Positions 1-7,806 are shown, counted from the first letter of the stretch. The stretch is 9,564 nucleotides of DNA from an uncultured Planctomycetales bacterium (GCA_937907525.1 CALCIB010000359.1:1-9564), one strand, 5' to 3'. Translations and numbers: made by a program. The notes: generated by a model from the sequence alone, not told the origin.

Positions 1-4
1 TCCT

Positions 5-56
5 CCCCCTCATCCGGCCCTTCGGGCCACCTTCCCCCGCGAGGGGGGAAGGACGG
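5..56 (+). repeat. Palindromic intergenic repeat, copy 1 (two hairpins in tandem)
   Basis: Two adjacent hairpins are visible. The first is GGCCC-TTC-GGGCC at 16-28. The second pairs CCTTCCCCC (30-38) with GGGGGAAGG (44-52) around a short GCGA-containing loop. The order CCCTCAyCC, then GGCCCTTCGGGCC, then AC and a CCyTCyCCC hairpin ending in GGACG matches the two copies near the right end of the window (9372-9416 reverse, 9482-9528 forward), so this is one family. It lies just past the stop of the leftward DUF362 gene and could help end its transcript or protect the 3' end, but no T-tract follows on that strand. Dispersal through the genome is inferred from the three local copies. Confidence 0.75.
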
Positions 57-82
57 TTTCCCCGACGTCTCAATTCAAACGA

Positions 83-1318
83 TCAAATCGTGATGACGTC
101 GCGCCGGATCAACGGGCCCTTGCCCTCCATCGCGTAGGTCCCCAGGCCGAGGGCCGAGGCCAGCGCGATATGCTGGGGCTGGCGGACGTCGAAGTCCTCG
201 TCGCCGGTGCGGTCGGGCCGGGCCTTGCCGGAGGCGGCGACCGGCGGCAGGTCCTCCAGCTTCCGCTTGGCGTCGATGATGTTCAGTTGGACGTGATCGA
301 GCGCCACCGGGTCGGTGGCCAGCAGCAGACCGTTGTAGTCCCACGCCCAGCGACCGTCGTGCCGCGCCCCCGGCCCGCCGTGGTAGAGGCCGCGGACGCC
401 GTCCATGATCTGCAGGACGAACTTCGACCTCAGCACGGGGTGGCTGACGATCTGGGGGATGAACAGCCCGCAGACGTTGGTGAAGTGGTTGGCGTGCGAC
501 CGCGCCACGTTGTTCACCGAGCCGTGGCTGATGTTCTTCAGCGCCCCGGTGATCCCGGCGGAGCGGTGGTCCTTGAGACAGGGGATCGCCACGACCTTGT
601 TCACGGTCCTGGTCAGAAGCCGGCCCAGGTGGGATCGAAACTGACGGTCGTCCTTGGGATCCTCGCCGAGGTGGACCAGGTCCATCCGGACGAAGGCGTC
701 GCGGTCGTAGCCGGCGACGGGGTCGTCCTTGAAGCCTTCGAACTCCGTCTCGATCTGGGACGACGCGCCCTTGGCCGTCAAGCCGCCCCAGCGGACGCCG
801 TCGGGGAGGACCTCCGGGTATTTCGCGTTGATGAACTCGGGGCGGAACCGATCGTAGACGAAGATGTCGCCGGCTTTCACGCCGGCCGCCTTCAGGCCCG
901 CGATCGTCTCCAGGACCAACTCGTGCGACGAGTACGCATGCGGGTAGCCGTTGGGGACGACCTTGATCCCCACCACGTCGCCGGGCTCGAAGAAGGTCCG
1001 CCACGCCTCCACGGCGTCGTCGGCGCCGGTGAGCGCGACCAGGCCCTTTTCCAGCCCGGCCTTGATCGCGGCGTGGTCCTTCCGCCCTCCCTGGACCATG
1101 CCCTTGTTCTGGACCTCCACGACCCTGCCGGGGAAGAGGCCGGGCAGGTCGAACTTGCTCTTCTCGATCTTCGGCCCGTGAGTCCCCGCGCCGGCGAGGG
1201 TGGCCGGCTCGTCGCCGCGGCTCGATCCGCCGCCGATCCACGGCGAGGCCGCCGCCGCGGCCGCCGCCCCCAAGAACCCGCGCCGCTTCAAGGTGCCGCA
1301 AGGGTAACGGTCGCTCAT
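83..1318 (-). CDS. Tat-exported DUF362 domain protein
   Basis: A 411-residue protein of the DUF362 family, whose biochemical role is not established. The N-terminus has a twin-arginine signal: K11-R-R-G-F-L16 followed by an alanine-rich hydrophobic stretch to about residue 26, so export in folded form through the Tat system is predicted. Family hallmarks are CLKDHRSAGITGALKN at 247-262 and TDPVALDHVQLNIIDAKR at 335-352. Only three cysteines are present (7, 247, 283), so the ferredoxin-like CxxC clusters fused to some DUF362 proteins are absent. The start is the ATG at 1318. It has AAGGAGG at 1327-1333, 8 nt upstream, and places the Tat motif near the N-terminus; an in-frame extension to 1423 has a non-export-like leader. 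A 33-nt palindrome lies upstream at 1353-1385. A 153-nt gap separates it from the ankyrin gene, also leftward. Family assignment is firm; substrate and cofactor are unknown. Confidence 0.9.
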   Translation of the reverse strand: MSDRYPCGTLKRRGFLGAAAAAAASPWIGGGSSRGDEPATLAGAGTHGPKIEKSKFDLPGLFPGRVVEVQNKGMVQGGRKDHAAIKAGLEKGLVALTGADDAVEAWRTFFEPGDVVGIKVVPNGYPHAYSSHELVLETIAGLKAAGVKAGDIFVYDRFRPEFINAKYPEVLPDGVRWGGLTAKGASSQIETEFEGFKDDPVAGYDRDAFVRMDLVHLGEDPKDDRQFRSHLGRLLTRTVNKVVAIPCLKDHRSAGITGALKNISHGSVNNVARSHANHFTNVCGLFIPQIVSHPVLRSKFVLQIMDGVRGLYHGGPGARHDGRWAWDYNGLLLATDPVALDHVQLNIIDAKRKLEDLPPVAASGKARPDRTGDEDFDVRQPQHIALASALGLGTYAMEGKGPLIRRDVITI

Positions 1319-1352
1319 CGGACGTTCCTCCTTCGGGTTCGAGGTGGAGCGG

Positions 1353-1385
1353 GGCGGACGTGGCGCGTCAACGCCCCACGTCGCC
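1353..1385 (-). promoter_or_regulatory. 33-nt imperfect palindrome upstream of the DUF362 gene
   Basis: The left arm GGCGGACGTGG (1353-1363) pairs with CCACGTCGCC (1376-1385) through 10 base pairs with one bulged G. A C/C mismatch follows, and the centre continues as GCGT-CA-ACGC (1365-1374). The structure is 35-67 nt before the DUF362 start codon and outside its ribosome site. It could be an operator for a dimeric regulator, or a hairpin in the 5' leader. The centre read leftward contains TTGACG, resembling a -35 box, but no convincing -10 box lies 16-18 nt downstream. The symmetry is directly visible; the function is inferred. Confidence 0.4.
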
Positions 1386-1471
1386 ATTTCGCGGATTGTC
1401 CGCCGTTTCCAGCGCGCGCACAAGTCCGAAGCCGCCGCAAGCCGTGGTATCGCCTCGCGATCGCGGAGACG

Positions 1472-3403
1472 CTACCCGTCCCGTCGCAGCCGGCGCTTGC
1501 GGGCCTTTGCGTCGCGGCGATAGGCGTCCTCGAAGCGGGCGACGAACTCGTCGGCGGGGGCGGGGGCGACGCCGCCGGGGGGTTCGGGTTCGGCGCGGAG
1601 GGCGCGAAGCAGATCGGCCGGCGACGAGCCGGCGAGGTGGATGGTTCGTTTCTCGGGCGTGTCGAGCCAGACCTCGGCGGTCGCCTCGTTGTTCGTGACC
1701 GTCAGTCGGGAGCCGTCGCGCGCGTACCGAACCAGGTCGAGGAACGCGCGGCCCGCGGCGTCATAAAGGGCCGCGTACATATGCTCGCGCGGGTGATGGA
1801 ACGCCTCGACGCGGATCTTCGGCATTTCGGGGATCGCGAACCGGCCGACGGGTTCGAACCCCTCGGCCGTCAGCAGGGCGACGGCCTCGGCGCGATCCGG
1901 CCCCGCGTCCGGCGGGTCGTCGTCGGGTATCAGGTGGATCTCGTCGGGCTGGGAGTAGACGAGGGCGTCGGCGAGGGCCTGGTCGGACGGGTCTTCGCCC
2001 GAGACTCCGGCGAGGGCCTTGAACCCCTGGCCGATCTTGCCGAAGGCCACCTTCATCTCGCGACGTCGCCGAAGGTCGCGACGCGCCGCGTCCTCGGCGT
2101 CGTTCCTCCAGTCGAGATCGACGTCCCCGCCGGCTTCCGCCGCGACGAGGAACGCGATCATCGGCCCGTACTTCGCATCGGCCCTTCCTTCTCCGAGTTC
2201 CCGGATCGAGTCCGCCGCCTCCTCCGCGCACTGGCGAGGGGAGCGACCCTGGGCGTCGACCGCGCGGGCGTCCGCCCCCTTCGAGACGAGGTACTTGGCC
2301 ACGGCCAGCCAGCCCCGGCGCGCGACGGCGTGAAGAGGCGTCGCGCCCATCGTCATGATCTCCCGGCCCCTGGCGTCGACATCCGCTCCGTGGGCCGTCA
2401 ACAGATCCAGCACCGCGATCAACTCCGCCTCCTGGTTGGCGAAGAGCGGTTCGAGCAGGGCGTGAACCGCCGGCTCCTCGTCGGGAGGGGCCGGATCGGC
2501 GCCGAGCTCCAGAAGCGCGGCGACCATCGCGAGCCGCGATTCCCCGGAGAGACCCAGGGCCGCGCGGAGCGGCGACCCCTTGCGGGCCGGGAGCGTCGTC
2601 AGGCTCGCGCCCTCGGCGACCGCCGCCCGCGCCGCGTCCGCGTCGCCCGCCTCGATCGCGTCCCGGAGCCGCCGCCCGGCCGCCGACGGCTCAAGCTCGG
2701 CGGCGCCGAAGGCCAACAGGTCGATCCTTAGGAAGTCGTCGGGGCCGAACTCCTCGTCGTCGAACGCCGCGATCTCGACGACGTCCTGAAATCCATTTAC
2801 GCTCATATAGGGAATGAAGGCGTCGAACTCCCTCGCCATCGCGTCCTGGGCGTCCCAGGCCGACGTGAAGCGGCCGAGCCATTCCCCGTCGAACCGCGAG
2901 CCGCGGAGGAGCGTTTGCGACTCGAAGGAATCCATGCCGCCGACGCGCTCCTCGACGATCTCGCTATCCTCCAGGCCGCACGACTCGAAGCACGCGAGCG
3001 TCTCGTCCCCCTCGACGCAGGAGAAGGAGACCGAGCCCATGAAGTCCGAATGATCCGCGACGACGACCCGAAGCCCGGCCCGACGGGCGAGATCGTCCCG
3101 AAGGCGATCCGCCGACGCGCCTTGATCGCCGGGCAGGAGGTAGGCCCAGGGTTGCCCCGGCAGGGCGACCAGCAGCGCCCAGGCGCCGGAGGGCGTCGGC
3201 AGGGCGCCGTCGCGCAACTCGGCGCCGACGTCGCGTCGCGACGCGCCGACCACCCCGGCGGCCGTCAGACGATCGACCACCGCGTCAAGGTCCGCGGCTC
3301 CCTCTCGACCGGGGATCCGGACCAGGGTCATCGACCACGAATCGCCGCATTCGTGCGCGAAGATCCCACGGCGATCCGCCCTTCCCTCGATTCCCTCGGC
3401 CAT
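1472..3403 (-). CDS. Ankyrin-repeat protein with uncharacterised N- and C-terminal domains
   Basis: A 643-residue protein in three parts, with no signal peptide or membrane segment, so probably cytoplasmic. Residues about 12-235 form a mixed alpha/beta region that I do not recognise (HECGDSWSMTLVRIPG at 17-32, a Cys-containing stretch at 127-143, and FDAFIPYMSVNGFQDVVEIA at 193-212). Residues about 245-390 carry ankyrin repeats; the clearest are ALLELGADPAP, LLTAHGADVDARG and ATPLHAVARRGWLAVAKYLV followed by SKGADARAVDAQGRSP. A charged linker (435-450) leads to a C-terminal domain at about 503-603, with LLTAEGFEPVGRFAIPEMP and FLDLVRYARDGSRLTVTNN, and a basic tail (628-642). Ankyrin repeats normally bind proteins; the partner is unknown. 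The start is the ATG at 3403, behind a GGAGG 9 nt upstream; a TTG at 3466 is less likely and an internal ATG at residue 25 would cut the first strand. A GC hairpin (CGCGGG-ACTTC-CCCGCG, 3438-3454) lies in the leader. Confidence 0.85.
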   Translation of the reverse strand: MAEGIEGRADRRGIFAHECGDSWSMTLVRIPGREGAADLDAVVDRLTAAGVVGASRRDVGAELRDGALPTPSGAWALLVALPGQPWAYLLPGDQGASADRLRDDLARRAGLRVVVADHSDFMGSVSFSCVEGDETLACFESCGLEDSEIVEERVGGMDSFESQTLLRGSRFDGEWLGRFTSAWDAQDAMAREFDAFIPYMSVNGFQDVVEIAAFDDEEFGPDDFLRIDLLAFGAAELEPSAAGRRLRDAIEAGDADAARAAVAEGASLTTLPARKGSPLRAALGLSGESRLAMVAALLELGADPAPPDEEPAVHALLEPLFANQEAELIAVLDLLTAHGADVDARGREIMTMGATPLHAVARRGWLAVAKYLVSKGADARAVDAQGRSPRQCAEEAADSIRELGEGRADAKYGPMIAFLVAAEAGGDVDLDWRNDAEDAARRDLRRRREMKVAFGKIGQGFKALAGVSGEDPSDQALADALVYSQPDEIHLIPDDDPPDAGPDRAEAVALLTAEGFEPVGRFAIPEMPKIRVEAFHHPREHMYAALYDAAGRAFLDLVRYARDGSRLTVTNNEATAEVWLDTPEKRTIHLAGSSPADLLRALRAEPEPPGGVAPAPADEFVARFEDAYRRDAKARKRRLRRDG

Positions 3404-3497
3404 GGCGCCAGACCTCCCCCCCGTCGAACGTCCTGGGCGCGGGACTTCCCCGCGTCCTTCGGCCAAGGATAGATGGACGGATTCATCAACGCCATCG

Positions 3498-3526
3498 AAA
3501 AAGAAACTCGGACGACCGCGACGGTC
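3498..3526 (-). terminator. Candidate intrinsic terminator of rarA
   Basis: Read leftward, GACCG-TCG-CGGTC (3526-3514) is followed after 7 nt by TTTCTTTTT (3506-3498), the only T-rich run in this stretch. The rarA stop codon (3527-3525) overlaps the rising arm of the stem. The stem is only 5 bp and the gap to the T-run is longer than ideal, so this is a weak terminator candidate. Its placement between rarA and the ankyrin gene suggests the two are separate transcription units. Confidence 0.4.
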
Positions 3527-4838
3527 AGGGCTCGAAATAGCGGCGTCCCTTCAGTCCGGGCGGGAGGCAGTCCATTTCGTCGCGGGCGTCGGGGTCGTCG
3601 TGGACGTAGCGGTAGCCCTGGCCGTAGCCTTCGGCCTTCATGAGCGGGGTCGTGGCGTTGCGGAGGTGGAGCGGGACCGGCTCGCGGGCGGTGGCGGCGG
3701 CGTCGGCGGCGGCGGCGAAGTAGGCGCGCTTCACGGCGTTCGACTTGGGGGCGTTCGCCAAAAGGATCGTCACGTGGGAGAGCGGGTACAGCCCTTCCGG
3801 CAGGCCGATCGTCTGGACGATCTGGGCGGCCGACGCCGCTTGCACCATCGCCTTGGAGTCGGCCACGCCGACGTCCTCCGACGCGAAGATGCACTGCCTG
3901 CGCGCGATGAACATCGGGTCGGCGCCCCCCTCGATCAGCCGCGCGAGCCAGTAGAGCGCGGCGTTCACGTCGGAGTTGCGCAGGCTCTTGATATAGGCTG
4001 ATATGATATTGTAATGTTCCTCGCCCCCCTTGTCGTAGCCGTAGCGGGCGCGGCCGAGGGCCTCGGCGATCGTCTCGCCGTCGACGGCGCGGGCGCCGTC
4101 GGCGCCCGGCTCGGTCGCCATCGCGGCGGCCTCCAAAGCGGTCAAGGCGACGCGGGCGTCGCCGGCCGAGCCTCGCGCCAGCCGCCTCAACTCCTCGTCG
4201 GCGACGACGGGTTTCAAACCGGCCAACCCGCGTTCGGCGTCGGCCAGCGCGCGACGCAACAGCTCCTCGACGTCCTCGGGCGAAAGCGGCTGGAGCGTCA
4301 GCACGCGGGCGCGCGACAGGAGCGCGGCGTTGACCTCGAACGAGGGGTTCTCGGTCGTCGCGCCGATCAGGACGACGGCGCCGTCCTCGACCGCGGGGAG
4401 CAAGGCGTCCTGCTGGGCCTTGTTGAAGCGGTGGATCTCGTCGATGAACAGCGTGGTGCGCCGGCCTTCGCGGCGAGCGTGGCGGGCCTCGGCGACGGCC
4501 TCGCGCAGATCCTTGACGCCGGACAGCACGGCCGAAAGCTGGACGAACCGCGCCCCGCCGGCGGTCGCCAGGATCCGGGCGAGGGTCGTCTTGCCCGTCC
4601 CCGGCGGCCCCCAAAGCACCAGCGACGGCAGCGCCGCCCGACCGTCCACCAGCCGCCGGACCAGCCGCCCCTCGCCCAGCAAATGCCCCTGCCCGACGTA
4701 CTCCTCCAAACTCCTCGGCCGCATCCGATCGGCCAAAGGCGCGTCCGCCGCCGACCCTGCGCCGTTGCCGTCGCGTCCATCATTCCCACCCGACTCGTCC
4801 CCCGCCCCGAACAACGAGCCCGTCGCTTCGCGTCGCAT
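3525..4838 (-). CDS. rarA: Replication-associated recombination protein A (RarA/MgsA), AAA+ ATPase
   Basis: A 437-residue clamp-loader-like AAA+ ATPase that acts at stalled replication forks, related to eukaryotic WRNIP1. Visible motifs are the family opening PLADRMRPRSLEEYVGQGHL (34-53), Walker A GPPGTGKT (77-84), Walker B LFIDEIHRFN (130-139), sensor 1 GATTENPSF (159-167), an arginine finger in LLSRAR (173-178) and sensor 2 GDAR (226-229). The C-terminal half has the conserved HYNIISAYIKSLRNSDVNAA (275-294), ASEDVG (319-324) and PLSHVTILLANAPKSN (352-367). Length and ending are normal for the family. A Gly/Asp/Ala-rich linker (about 11-33) precedes the core. The ATG at 4838 is preferred because GGAG lies 9 nt upstream and it brings the start close to the usual SLF opening. 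The in-frame ATG at 4853 and TTG at 4877 lack good ribosome sites. An AT-rich codon cluster covers the HYNIISAYIK segment. It is divergent from the beta-helix gene. Confidence 0.95.
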   Translation of the reverse strand: MRREATGSLFGAGDESGGNDGRDGNGAGSAADAPLADRMRPRSLEEYVGQGHLLGEGRLVRRLVDGRAALPSLVLWGPPGTGKTTLARILATAGGARFVQLSAVLSGVKDLREAVAEARHARREGRRTTLFIDEIHRFNKAQQDALLPAVEDGAVVLIGATTENPSFEVNAALLSRARVLTLQPLSPEDVEELLRRALADAERGLAGLKPVVADEELRRLARGSAGDARVALTALEAAAMATEPGADGARAVDGETIAEALGRARYGYDKGGEEHYNIISAYIKSLRNSDVNAALYWLARLIEGGADPMFIARRQCIFASEDVGVADSKAMVQAASAAQIVQTIGLPEGLYPLSHVTILLANAPKSNAVKRAYFAAAADAAATAREPVPLHLRNATTPLMKAEGYGQGYRYVHDDPDARDEMDCLPPGLKGRRYFEP

Positions 4839-4894
4839 GCCTCGGCGCTCCATGCTTAGCCCGGATTTCACGTTCAATCCATGTCCAATCGTCC

Positions 4895-4900
4895 ATTATA
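4895..4900 (-). promoter_or_regulatory. -10 box (TATAAT) for rarA
   Basis: A perfect TATAAT reads leftward in an otherwise GC-rich divergent intergenic region. The predicted transcription start is near 4889, giving a leader of about 36 nt to the ATG at 4853 or about 50 nt to that at 4838. No good TTGACA-like -35 box lies 16-18 nt upstream. Transcription starting here would leave almost no leader for the TTG at 4877, which argues against that start. No comparable box was found for the rightward gene; TAGACT at 4926-4931 is the nearest weak candidate. Confidence 0.5.
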
Positions 4901-4950
4901 CCGCGCGTCGGCGTTCAAGACGTGGTAGACTCCCGGCGTGGCCACTTCGC

Positions 4951-4957
4951 AAGGAGG
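4951..4957 (+). promoter_or_regulatory. Ribosome binding site fixing the beta-helix gene start
   Basis: AAGGAGG lies 7 nt before the ATG at 4965. It decides for that start over the in-frame GTG at 4938, which has no such site and would put extra residues ahead of the signal peptide. Confidence 0.8.
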
Positions 4958-4964
4958 ACGACTC

Positions 4965-7787
4965 ATGCACGCGCGACGCGGCTTGGCGATCGGGTTGGCG
5001 TTGGGGTTGGTGTTGGGGCTGGCGAGCGTCGGCGAGGCGGTCGCGCAGGCGGGGCGGGGGGGCCTGCGGGCGCGATGGGTCGGGCAGGACGGCGAGGACT
5101 TCGTCGGGCCGCACAACCGGTTCGAGCCCAGCGACGTCCAGGACGTCCATCTCGCGATCGTCGGCCTCGACCCCCGCCGCGAGGTCGCGTTCGTCGACGT
5201 CCTGGCGACGGAGGGGGAACACAACGGCTGGCAGTACAACGCCACCGACCCGTTCGCCTGGAAGGCCGCGTTCGTCCGCCAGAAGGGCTCGCCGCGCGGC
5301 GAGTTGTACATCGAGCCGTCCGGCTACTCCGCCCCGCGCAAGTACGATCTGACCGTCCGCTACGACGACGGCCGCGAGTTCCGCTTCTCGATCCAGGGCC
5401 GCAAGGTCGATCCAGGGCTCCGCACGACCGCCGCCGCGATGAAGGCGACGTGGGCCGGCCAGGACGAACGCGACGTCGTGGGCACCGGCCCCGACGTCGG
5501 CCCCGACGGCGCGGCCGACGCCCGCCTGCGACTTTCGGGCGTCTCCACCAAGGTCCCGATCCGCGCCATCCGGATCGACGGACCCGACGGTCTGAAGTGG
5601 GAAAGCCACGTCAACCCGGAGATGCTCCCGGCCTGCGAGTTCCACCCCGACCCCGCCAAACCCGGCGAGGGGGACCTGTTTTTCCAGCCGACCCGCGACC
5701 TCGTCGGCAAGAGTCTCGACGTCCGCGTCCTCTACCGGAACGACACCCGCGACCGCGCCTCCGTCGCCGCCGGCCGCTTCGACCCGGCCCGGAAGATCGC
5801 CGAGGCTCGCGAGCCGAGCCTGACGTTCGTCGACGTCCAGGCCCGCTGGCTCGGCCAGGACGGCCGCAACCCGACCGGCCCCGGCGACGTCCACGTCGCC
5901 CTCGCCGCCGCCGGACTTCCCCGCGACGTCGCCGCGGCCACCCTCGCCGATTCCGTCCGTGGTTCGTGGCTGTTCGAACCCTCCGGCGACGCGCTGAAGT
6001 CCTCGCCGGAGTGGAAGGGCGCGGATCCCCTGGTCGTGAAGGCGGACGCCGCCGGGACGCTCGACCTGTTCTTCCCGATCGCCCGCGACGAACGCGACGC
6101 CACGTTCACCCTCCGGCTGATCGGTCGCGACGGCCGCTCGACCGTCGTCCGCTTCCCCGGCGGCCCCGGCGATCCCGTCCTCCGCCTCCCCGCCCCCGAC
6201 CCTTCCCGCCGCGACGCCAAACCCGGCGACGACCTCCAGGTCCTCGTCGACCGGGGCGGGACCGTCAGCCTCGCGCCGGGGACGTATCGGCTGAATCGAA
6301 CGCTGACGTTGAACAAGCCCGTCGTCCTGACCGCGCCCAAAGGCGCGACGCTGGTCTTCTCGCAGCCCGCCGACGCCAAGCCCTGGACCGCCGCGATCAA
6401 GGTCCACAAGGGCCGGACCACGCTCGAAGGCTTCGCGATCCGCTTCGAGGGCCCGATCCGATGGGACCGCGACGTTAGCTACGGCCCGGCCGCGATCGGG
6501 ACCAGCGACGACCGCGACCCGAACCACTCCGAGAAGAAATGGGGCCTCGCCTTTCTCAAGCTCGATATCGAGGCCCCGGCCAACCCCGAGCCGGGCAAGT
6601 GGGTCGACGCCCTGAAGGCGATCCGGCTGGCCAACGCCGACGGCGGCCGGGTGGAGGGTTGCAAGATCCTCGCCGGGCCCGTCGAGTTCTTCAGCGGTCC
6701 CTGGACCTTCCTGAACAACACGTTTCGAGGGACGCCGACGGGGACGACCTCGCCGGGCGCGATCACCGCGCACTGGCCGCTGGACGTCGTCGTCCGCGGC
6801 AACCGCGCCAGGCCGGAGCCGGGGGGGAAGCTCTGGCGGTTCTTCGTCGCCACCAACGCGGGGCGGAACGTGACCGTCGAGGACAACGTCGTGGAAGGCG
6901 TCGGCGAGATCGACGGCGACGGCGTCCCCCGCGTCAACGCGCCCGAGGTCATGCTCACCGAATCGTACCGCGTCCAGTACGAAGGACTCGCGCGACCCTC
7001 CGCCGACGGCCGGACGCTCCGCGTCGGCCGTCGCCAGGGCGGGCCGATCCGCGCCGGCGTGTTCGTCGCGCTTCTGACCGGGCCGGCGGCCGGCGAGCAC
7101 CGCCGCGTCGCCCTGCCGCTGGATTCGACGACGGTCCTCCTGGACGCCCCCGCGCCCAAGGGGACCGACCGGGTTTCGATCGTCGACGGCTTCTCCGGCC
7201 TTCGCTTCGCGGGCAACGTGATCGACATTCGCGGCAGCTCCACCAGCTACGGCCTGATCCTGCCGGGGAACCACTTCGGAACGGTGGTGGAGCGAAACCG
7301 CTTCCTGGGGGGCGCCCAGGGGGTCGCGGCGTCGGCCTGCGCGTCGGAGGCGCCGGTGCATTGGGGCTGGTCGCACTGCCCGGCGTTGGGTTTGGCGGTT
7401 CGAGGGAACACGTTCGAGGACGTCCGCGAGTCGCTCTCGCTGAGCGTCCAGCACGACCCTCGCCACGTCAAGCCCGGCAAGGGCCGCGTCTACATGACGG
7501 CGGTCGCCGAGGACAACGTCGTCCGCTGGACCGATCCGTTCCTGCGCCGGATCGCCGCCGAGCGGGTCGAAAAAAAGAGCGACCGCCGGCCGCTTCTGGG
7601 GATCGTCCTGGGGGAGGAGGGCTCGCGCGACCCTCGCGAGCTTATAGTCGTCGCCGCGCGGAACGCGCTGGACGCTCCGGCGGGCCGCCACCCCGGCCCG
7701 TCGCTACTCGTCCGCGCCGCCGAGATCAACGGCAAGCCGATCCAGAACGGGACGTTCGAGTTGCCGGCGGCGCGGCCCGGCCGCTGA
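4965..7787 (+). CDS. Secreted protein with three W-x-GQD modules and a right-handed parallel beta-helix
   Basis: A 940-residue protein of unknown function. A Sec signal peptide spans about residues 1-29: basic HARR, a Gly/Leu/Ala core, and cleavage near AVA-QA. Three modules follow, each opening with a W-x-GQD motif: RWVGQD (W38), TWAGQD (W163) and RWLGQD (W295), spaced 125 and 132 residues. Each then has a V/T-G-containing segment and a D-h-x-l-x-l strand, so they look like divergent tandem copies of one beta-rich domain. From about residue 421 (DDLQVLVDRGGTVSLAPGTY) the protein has the opening of a pectate-lyase-like beta-helix. Helix-turn signatures include VEGCKILAG, FLNNTFRG, VVVRGNRAR, VTVEDNVVEG, FAGNVIDIRG, VVERNRFLGG and LAVRGNTFEDV. 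That fold is common in polysaccharide lyases and other carbohydrate-active proteins, but I cannot point to a catalytic residue. It is divergent from rarA and converges on wrbA with a 19-nt gap. Export and fold are well supported; activity is not. Confidence 0.88.
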   Translation: MHARRGLAIGLALGLVLGLASVGEAVAQAGRGGLRARWVGQDGEDFVGPHNRFEPSDVQDVHLAIVGLDPRREVAFVDVLATEGEHNGWQYNATDPFAWKAAFVRQKGSPRGELYIEPSGYSAPRKYDLTVRYDDGREFRFSIQGRKVDPGLRTTAAAMKATWAGQDERDVVGTGPDVGPDGAADARLRLSGVSTKVPIRAIRIDGPDGLKWESHVNPEMLPACEFHPDPAKPGEGDLFFQPTRDLVGKSLDVRVLYRNDTRDRASVAAGRFDPARKIAEAREPSLTFVDVQARWLGQDGRNPTGPGDVHVALAAAGLPRDVAAATLADSVRGSWLFEPSGDALKSSPEWKGADPLVVKADAAGTLDLFFPIARDERDATFTLRLIGRDGRSTVVRFPGGPGDPVLRLPAPDPSRRDAKPGDDLQVLVDRGGTVSLAPGTYRLNRTLTLNKPVVLTAPKGATLVFSQPADAKPWTAAIKVHKGRTTLEGFAIRFEGPIRWDRDVSYGPAAIGTSDDRDPNHSEKKWGLAFLKLDIEAPANPEPGKWVDALKAIRLANADGGRVEGCKILAGPVEFFSGPWTFLNNTFRGTPTGTTSPGAITAHWPLDVVVRGNRARPEPGGKLWRFFVATNAGRNVTVEDNVVEGVGEIDGDGVPRVNAPEVMLTESYRVQYEGLARPSADGRTLRVGRRQGGPIRAGVFVALLTGPAAGEHRRVALPLDSTTVLLDAPAPKGTDRVSIVDGFSGLRFAGNVIDIRGSSTSYGLILPGNHFGTVVERNRFLGGAQGVAASACASEAPVHWGWSHCPALGLAVRGNTFEDVRESLSLSVQHDPRHVKPGKGRVYMTAVAEDNVVRWTDPFLRRIAAERVEKKSDRRPLLGIVLGEEGSRDPRELIVVAARNALDAPAGRHPGPSLLVRAAEINGKPIQNGTFELPAARPGR

Positions 7788-7806
7788 ACCTCGCCGCCGT
7801 CGGACG

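Noticed and set aside
170..2731. Rightward 853-codon open frame
   Set aside because: It lies opposite the DUF362 and ankyrin genes, has no ribosome site or recognisable domain, and reads as the antisense of well-supported proteins. Such long frames are common in GC-rich DNA.
4014..4859. Rightward open frame opposite rarA
   Set aside because: RarA is unmistakable on the other strand; this frame is its shadow.
4896..7691. Leftward 931-codon open frame
   Set aside because: It is antisense to the beta-helix gene, rich in Arg, Gly, Ala and Asp, without domains. The rightward frame has a signal peptide, repeats and a ribosome site.
7788..7806. Bidirectional terminator between the convergent beta-helix and wrbA genes
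   Set aside because: The 19-nt gap has no stem-loop or T-run.
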